From Amoeboaphelidium occidentale (taxonomy: Eukaryota; Aphelidiomycota; Aphelidea), in the NCBI GenBank assembly GCA_023515795.1, contig JALGPX010000101.1, positions 1-23,255 on the forward strand: a stretch of DNA of 23,255 nucleotides. Direction: 5' to 3'. The notes under the pieces are model-generated. The model had not been told where the DNA came from and made no database searches. It saw only the letters and a list, made by a program, of their open reading frames with translations. Position 1 is the stretch's first letter. Every line of letters begins with the position of its first letter. Shown here piece after piece: positions 17,899 to 23,255 of this stretch. Made by a program: the position numbers and the translations under genes.

Positions 17899-19708
17899 AT
17901 GATCAAACTGCGCCACCTTCTTAGCAAAAGCACGAGCAAACTCAAATTCTCTATTGCAAATCCCGTAAACAAAAAAGTTAATTCGGCGCTCATTTTCGGA
18001 ACGACGTTATCTTTTGGCGCTTATCATTTCTTAACGATGGATTCCGTAAAAGCGGCTGATCACATAAACTTCTCGGACGCAGACAACTTATTCAAAGACA
18101 GAAAGACTTGGGACCTCTTCAAATCGCTCGTGGTGTTCCAGCTCTGTCAGTACGACGCTGTTGTGGAGACCTCTCCTGTTCTGCTGAAGTTGGCCTCTAA
18201 GTTCTTTATCACGAGATACATTTCGAACTTTTTAGTAAAGAAGACGTTCTTTTGGCAGTTTTGTGGAGGTGAAGATGAAAAGGAAGTTGCGCCTGTTATT
18301 TTGGATTTATCTGCGCATGGGATCGATTCTATTTTGGACTTGTCGGTCGAGTCTGACCAGGATGCAGATTACACAAAGGATGTAATGGAGCAGATCAAGG
18401 CTTGCATCAAAGCAGCTGCAACGGATGCAAATAATTCTGCTGCTGTTAAAGTCACTGCCTTAGGTTCCACGAAGTCTCTGTTGAATGCTTCTGGTATGAT
18501 GGAGTACCAATGGGATTTGTTTCAGAGCCGCCAAGTCGATGGCGTCATCGATCAGCCGCAGTTTGCAGATCTCATGTCAAAGATGCCTGGTGTTTCATCT
18601 GACACTGACATTTCTGGTTTGTTCAAGAAGGCTGATGTTAAGGGCACCGGAAAAATTACATGGCCTCAGTTTATTGCAGCAGTTAATATTGAAACAACGC
18701 CTTCATTATTCGTTGGCACGGTACCACTTGAAAAACTATCTCAGAAGGAACGTATTTCTGTTTCGGGCAAGTACATTCCCATCTTGAAGCAGGATGATAT
18801 CAAAGAGTTTGGTTTGTTTTCTTCCCGTCTGAAGGAATTATGTGATTATGCTAGTGGTTTGAATGTTTCTCTAATGTTCGATGCAGAGCAGTCTTACTTT
18901 CAATACGCCATCAGTTACATTTCCATGAAAATGATGGCTCAGTACAATAAGTCTGGTCGTGTTTTACTTTANGAAGCAGGATGATATCAAAGAGTTTGGT
19001 TTGTTTTCTTCCCGTCTGAAGGAATTATGTGATTATGCTAGTGGTTTGAACGTGTCTGTAATGTTGGATGCAGAGCAGTCTTACTTTCAATACGCCATCA
19101 GTTACATTTCCATGAAAATGATGGCTCAGTACAATAAGTCTGGTCGTGTTTTACTTTACAACACTTATCAGTTGTACTTGAAAGATTCATTGAAACATTT
19201 ACAATTTGACTATGAAAGAAGCCAGCAGGAGGGTTTCAAGTTTGGTGCTAAACTTGTTCGTGGTGCTTACATGGTATTGGAAAGAAAGAGAGCAAAGGTT
19301 TTGAACGTTCGTGATCCTATTCATGAAAACAAGAACAATACTGACAAGAGTTATTCTGAGGGTTTGCATTACATTATACCAAAAGATAATGTTAAAATCG
19401 TTGTGGCGACACATAACAGAACGTCAATTAATGAAGCGATTTCCATTAGCAAAGGAGGTTCACACATAATGTTTGCTCAATTATACGGAATGTATGATTA
19501 CTTGACCTACAAATTGGCAGATGAAGGATACAAAGTTGCGAAATACATACCGTATGGTCCAGTTGAAGATGTTATCCCTTACTTGATAAGAAGAGCTCAG
19601 GAGAACAAGTCCGTATTGAAATCAAAGGGTGACATTGATGATTTAACATTGATCAAGAAGGAATTAAAACGCCGCTTCTTCCGTAGAAAAGTTGAGCACA
19701 AGGAATAA
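17899..19708 (+). CDS. Proline dehydrogenase, mitochondrial, with EF-hand-like insert (frame broken by assembly)
   Basis: The gene encodes FAD-dependent proline dehydrogenase, which oxidises proline to pyrroline-5-carboxylate in the mitochondrion. As printed, a 186 bp piece occurs twice (18786-18971 and 18973-19158) around an n at 18972, and this shifts the frame. Taking out one copy and the n (187 bases) gives one frame of 540 residues. The N-terminus is basic and suits a presequence. Conserved parts are SGKYIPILKQ, then DAEQSYFQYA, then KLVRGAYMVLERKRA, DPIHENKNNTDKSY, VVATHNRTSI, FAQLYGMYDYLTYKL and KYIPYGPVEDVIPYLIRRA. Between residues ~196 and 260 there is an insert resembling paired EF-hands with poor calcium ligands. 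The two copies differ by five bases, giving NVSLMFDAE versus NVSVMLDAE. Confidence 0.92.
18786..18971 (+). repeat. PRODH internal duplicate, copy A
   Basis: This copy runs from GAAGCAGGATG to TTTTACTTTA and is 186 bp long. It directly precedes the n at 18972. It aligns to 18973-19158 without gaps and with five substitutions clustered near 18862-18880. Confidence 0.93.
18973..19158 (+). repeat. PRODH internal duplicate, copy B
   Basis: This copy is collinear with the rest of the gene downstream. Its sequence ...NVSVMLDAEQ is closer to the family consensus (hydrophobic-Asp-Ala-Glu) than is the LMF of copy A. Confidence 0.93.
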
Positions 19709-19740
19709 TTACATCAAAATACATAAAAGCATTATAGTCT

Positions 19741-20978
19741 TCATTTATTTTCCAACTTCTGCTCCAGTTCCTTCAATGATTGTTCCTTCATCAAAAGCTC
19801 TCTTCTTCTCTGCTCAAGATCCTTTTGAATCTTTAATTCCATTTCCCTCAATTTCTCTTCTTCCTTCTTCAATAATTCTTCCTTCAACCAAACTTGCTTA
19901 ACAACATCTGCAGCTGAGATGTCCTGATTTGTGGATGCAGAAGCAGAAGTTGCAGATTCAACAATCTTCTTCTCTTCCAAAGACAACTTGAAAGTTCTGT
20001 AATCTTCATAAAGAAACTCTTGCATTTGCGATTTAAGTTCTTGTAAATGAGAAGTGAACAGAGTGAATCTCAATCTTGCGAAATCACAATGTTTCACATT
20101 ATCAACTTCCACAATCCCATGAGACAACTCTCTGCCCCTGACCTTCCTGCCATTCAAATCATAAACACCATCAGCGGTAACAACTGCAAAAGGCAATAAT
20201 TCCCTCAGCTCTGCATTTTCTTGCTTAACTTCTTCTGGATCTTCTTCATCATCATTCGGAAACTGGTAGTATCTGATACCCTTCAGACTCTGCTTGATAC
20301 GCTTCTTGAACAGCTGCAACTCTTCTCTGGTCAAAGAATCACTCTTACCAATCACCGGGATAACATTTACAGACGTCGCCAACTCCTTCATCAGCAGCAG
20401 ATCTGTCTCTTTCAAGTTGTGCCCTGTCGGCTGGATAAAGTAAAGTAAGCAATCCACTCTAATTGAAACAATTAAAATCTTCCTTATAGAAAAAGTATCA
20501 CCGATTATCAATGAATTTTGGATTTCTTTTAATTCTGCTCTCTTCCAACAGAACTTCATCAAACTGGGCGTGAATGTAACTGAGAATTTCCTGAAACTGA
20601 GCGATGTTGTTTAGCGCATCGCCAAAGCCTTGAAACCATTAAGCCTGTGACGCAGCTATTCCTTACCAGGAGTATCCAAAACAGTCAAATTGATCTTTAC
20701 GCCGTCCTCATCCAATTCCGTTTGGTACGGAGTAATTTTCATTGTCTTTTGTATTTCCTGTCCTTCCTGTGGAGGGATGACTTCCTTCTCGCAGAGGGTG
20801 TTTATGAATGAAGATTTGCCCAGGCCAGATTTGCCTTTAAAGTGTTAATCAACTTTCAACAGCTTCGTACCTGCGACCATCACATTGAATTGCACACCCT
20901 TTTTTATATTCTTTCTTCTAAGCTGGTGCGACTATGGGCAGTTATAAGCGAAGGTTCTAGGTTAAGGGGGTTTACCAT
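19741..20978 (-). CDS. Septin, Cdc11/AspA-like
   Basis: Five exons (20978-20976, 20931-20871, 20834-20667, 20628-20502, 20458-19741) with introns of 44, 36, 38 and 43 nt give 358 residues. Septins are GTP-binding proteins that form filaments at the cortex and division sites. The N-terminus LRRKNIKKGVQFNVMVAG resembles the fungal Cdc11/AspA group. The P-loop is GKSGLGKS (22-29), G3 is DTPGFGD (75-81) and G4 is GKSD (157-160). ESRIKRNPKF and a septin unique element with VRGRELSHGIVEVDN...HCDFARLR (~226-250) follow, then a coiled coil at ~308-358. Here the P-loop keeps its Lys and Ser, while Cdc11 itself has lost normal nucleotide-binding residues. The first coding exon would be just ATG, because an in-frame TAG precedes exon 2. 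The last two codons before TGA spell AATAAA. Confidence 0.93.
19744..19749 (-). terminator. AATAAA formed by the last two septin codons
   Basis: The septin gene ends GAA AAT AAA TGA, so the poly(A) hexamer is inside the coding frame, right before the stop. The 3' untranslated region would then be at most about 25 bases, overlapping the PRODH 3' end. Confidence 0.5.
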
Positions 20979-21085
20979 TTGGGCGTTGTTGGCAAAGTTG
21001 TTTCAGTTTCAGTTGTTTCGCTTGTCGGAAAGAATTAGAGAACGCCAGAGAGCTCGTTACAATAAATCTATTTCAAATATATAAA
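20979..21085. other. Septin upstream region
   Basis: 107 bp lies between the zinc finger stop and the septin start, both on the minus strand, so it must hold the septin promoter and the zinc finger 3' end. On the minus strand there is no AATAAA. No promoter motif is evident. Confidence 0.4.
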
Positions 21086-23255
21086 CTAATCGTCTACCAA
21101 GTTTATCACGTTATCGTTTACTGCTCTAGGTTGAGGCCTTGGAGGAGTTGCTGAGGATGATCTGATCAGATTTGGTATTGTGTCCGTGCTAGCATGATCT
21201 TTCTTATTGAACGCAGGTGTATAAGGACTAGATGGAACTCTAGGAATATGAGAGCCTTGTTTCGGCTGGTGATTATCGTTAGGTCGTTCCGGAGACGTCT
21301 TGCTTGCTTCAACTTTCTGCATTTTCGGTATGTGGCTGTCCGCAATAGGATGATGCGTTTTCAGATGCTTTCTCAAATCGCTTAACTTTAAATTTAATAT
21401 TGCTTTTTTTCGAGATGCATTTGCATCAAGCTCAGACTTCCGTTTTGTTGCCTCACTCGCTTCAGGGTTTGGTCCAGATGCAGTACCATTCTTCTGGCCT
21501 TCAAAGGGGATTCTGACGAGTTTGTAATTCTTTGGAAAGTCAACAAAATGATAAAGCTCGCAGTGAGATTGCAGTTTCCTAATGCAACTTTCCGTTGATA
21601 AAGAATTAACTCTGATATTGCAACCAGATACCAGACACTGCATCCTAAATATCGAACGTCCGTCCGAGCTAAGGAGCTCCTGTACTCGTATTTCTCGTTC
21701 TTTTACTTTCTTCTTCTGCTCATCTTTTACAATAACATCGTCTTGCTTGTGTTCAGACAAGTGTACATGAATATCCTGTGCTGCATTACCACCCGCTCTA
21801 AATTCTCCACAACCATTGTAAGGACATAAAATGACACTATCTGTATTATTCAATCCAGAAATAAGACGTTCAGGAGCTTTCTGGCCAGAGTGTGAATATC
21901 TGAAATGTTGCAGTAGAGTCTGAAGACAAATTGCAATCGAGCATCCGGTAAAACTCTCCTTGCAGCCAGCAGCCACACATCTTAGATTGATATTTGATTT
22001 TGAAACATCCACAAACTGCCCTTTTGGCGCATTTAATCTGTAATTCGGAGTTGGGCTTGGACTTGGAGTTGCAGATGGCACCGCAGTCGATTCAGCTTTT
22101 TTGGGTGCTTCCATTGGTGCATGTTCAGGTTCTTGTTTTGCAGTGCTGGTTTTTCTTTTAGTCGGTCCTCCGTAAGCATTTTTCCAAACATTCACAAAGT
22201 GATGGTTCAAATTATCCACCGATACATCATTATGCTTCTCATTGTAATGGACAAGTAACATAAATCGGAAATTTTTGGTAGGAGTAAAGTTACTCGAACA
22301 TCTAGGCTCAGGACAGCAAATCAAGTTGTACTTCTGGATAAACGCGTTTGGAAGAGAATGATTCTTGTGAGCGCGAGGAAAATGCGACCTTGTTCCGTTT
22401 AAATTTTTGCCCACGAAACCGCAACCTTGGAACGGACATGGGCAAGGTTGATCTTCGTTTTCAGCATTCAATGCGTCTTCAGTCTTATCATCAGGTTTCA
22501 CTTCCTCCTTTTTGCTTTCTTCAGACTGTTTTTTGATCGAATTCAAGTTACTTTCTCCGGGATGGCGAGCTTTGAGGGATTCGTCTGTCCTAGGAAAATC
22601 CATAAACGCCTTCCTGGTTAGCTCCTGAAGTTTGCGTAATTCAGATTTGACATACATATCGTCCGGCTGATTCATTTCTGGCTTTTCCTCGTTGCTGTGA
22701 CAGTTCATGAGATGAGTATTGTAAACACTCTCAAAATTGTGCGATCTCATGAAAAGAGCTTTACAGCCTGGCTTGCGACATTTTCTCAAACCATATTCTC
22801 TGAGTGTAAATGAAGAAAAGTACTCTGTGGCATGGACGTCTTTCAAGTGCATCAAGAAAGACCTGCTTCCTTTTCCTTTGAAACTACAACCTTCTGCAGG
22901 GCAATTTCGTTTAATTTCATCGGAGACAGCATAAGCCTTATCATTTGTTTTTGATGCACGCTTTTTCTTGCGAAGTTCTTCTTCTTTCAGGATCGGTTCC
23001 CTCGCTAACTTTCTTGCCAACTTTTTGCAGCCCAAAACTGCATCCTCTGAATCTCTTCCTGAATGATCGTTTCGATAATGGGTCATGATGTTGCTTACAT
23101 TGCTTTCCGAAGCAATAAATAATTTCGCACAGTCTAGTTCTGGACAACCATAAAACCCATGGGACGTAAGAAAGGTTATTGAGACCTTTTTGTTTGGATG
23201 GAACTTCTTAAAATGCGCTCTCATATTTGTGTCTGTAAGATCTTTCCGATTGCAA
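21086..23255 (-). CDS. Multi zinc finger protein with Cys-X4-Cys fingers, 5' end off the window
   Basis: The frame runs from the right edge to a TAG at 21086-21088 and covers at least 722 residues. It stays open past the ATG at 23224, and the preceding codons start CNRKDLTDTN, which completes another finger with HFKKFH. The true start is therefore outside the window. Counting from that ATG, eight fingers have cysteines four residues apart: C27/C32, C108/C113, C149/C154, C263/C268, C304/C309, C416/C421, C467/C472 and C530/C535. Each is followed by two histidines, usually with four residues between. Spacing between the Cys and His pairs alternates between about 12 and 16, later 18 and 15. Linkers are Lys/Glu-rich, with basic clusters such as KKKRASK, a Ser/Pro stretch near 380-393 and an end VINLVDD. 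I do not recognise the family. Nucleic-acid binding is likely, function unknown. Confidence 0.85.
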   Translation of the reverse strand, partial: CNRKDLTDTNMRAHFKKFHPNKKVSITFLTSHGFYGCPELDCAKLFIASESNVSNIMTHYRNDHSGRDSEDAVLGCKKLARKLAREPILKEEELRKKKRASKTNDKAYAVSDEIKRNCPAEGCSFKGKGSRSFLMHLKDVHATEYFSSFTLREYGLRKCRKPGCKALFMRSHNFESVYNTHLMNCHSNEEKPEMNQPDDMYVKSELRKLQELTRKAFMDFPRTDESLKARHPGESNLNSIKKQSEESKKEEVKPDDKTEDALNAENEDQPCPCPFQGCGFVGKNLNGTRSHFPRAHKNHSLPNAFIQKYNLICCPEPRCSSNFTPTKNFRFMLLVHYNEKHNDVSVDNLNHHFVNVWKNAYGGPTKRKTSTAKQEPEHAPMEAPKKAESTAVPSATPSPSPTPNYRLNAPKGQFVDVSKSNINLRCVAAGCKESFTGCSIAICLQTLLQHFRYSHSGQKAPERLISGLNNTDSVILCPYNGCGEFRAGGNAAQDIHVHLSEHKQDDVIVKDEQKKKVKEREIRVQELLSSDGRSIFRMQCLVSGCNIRVNSLSTESCIRKLQSHCELYHFVDFPKNYKLVRIPFEGQKNGTASGPNPEASEATKRKSELDANASRKKAILNLKLSDLRKHLKTHHPIADSHIPKMQKVEASKTSPERPNDNHQPKQGSHIPRVPSSPYTPAFNKKDHASTDTIPNLIRSSSATPPRPQPRAVNDNVINLVDD

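Noticed and set aside
17899-19708. Biological tandem duplication or pseudogene in PRODH
   Set aside because: The duplicate boundary is exactly at the n, and removal of copy plus n restores a complete frame. An assembly cause is simpler.
1-23255. Operons, CRISPR arrays, insertion sequences, tRNA or rRNA genes
   Set aside because: The DNA is eukaryotic with spliced genes, and scanning by eye found no repeat-spacer array, terminal-inverted element with transposase, cloverleaf or rRNA segment. A tRNA search program was not available.

Overview
The window is eukaryotic nuclear DNA from a small, gene-dense genome. It holds 12 recognisable protein-coding genes in about 20 kb, most separated by 13 to 170 bp. 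Eleven confidently inferred spliceosomal introns are only 35-47 nt long. The gene content points to an early-diverging fungal relative with a flagellated stage (chytrid, aphelid or rozellid grade): a septin of the fungal Cdc11/AspA type sits in the same window as a DZIP1-type ciliary basal-body protein. I cannot name the species from sequence alone.

Region 1, 1-3200, is gene-poor and looks like a subtelomeric or accessory segment. It starts with T/G-rich non-coding DNA. Three near-identical copies of a ~334 bp unit follow. Then comes a small gene whose N-terminal domain resembles the ubiquitin-like header of Crinkler (CRN) effectors, then a duplicated 3' flank. Single ambiguous bases (n) at 949, 1253, 1974, 2927 and 18972 each sit exactly between near-identical sequence copies. 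I read these as unmerged contig overlaps, possibly two haplotypes placed head to tail. The PRODH gene gives the clearest support: removing one copy plus the n restores a perfect reading frame.

Region 2, 3213-7854, holds a SulP/SLC26 anion transporter (+), a La-family RNA-binding protein (-, one intron) and a membrane-anchored acid-lipase-family hydrolase (-).

Region 3, 8023-14889, is a run of plus-strand genes: mitochondrial aminomethyltransferase (glycine cleavage T protein), a single-pass membrane protein carrying only an inhibitor I9 domain, DZIP1 (four exons) and SEC24 (three exons).

Region 4, 14919-19708, holds a mitochondrial 2-Cys peroxiredoxin (-) whose ATG lies 21 bp from that of a divergent Rab escort protein/GDI-like gene (+), an NSUN4-like RNA cytosine methyltransferase (-), and proline dehydrogenase with a degenerate EF-hand insertion (+, broken by the assembly duplication).

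Region 5, 19741-23255, holds the Cdc11-like septin (-, five exons, the first apparently only the ATG) and a protein with at least eight Cys-X4-Cys zinc fingers (-) that runs off the right edge.

Functionally, four genes serve mitochondria (T protein, peroxiredoxin, NSUN4-like, PRODH), two serve membrane traffic (SEC24, REP/GDI), and two serve cytoskeleton or cilium (septin, DZIP1). There is no sign of operons. Adjacency looks like compaction, with poly(A) signals touching stop codons in several genes.
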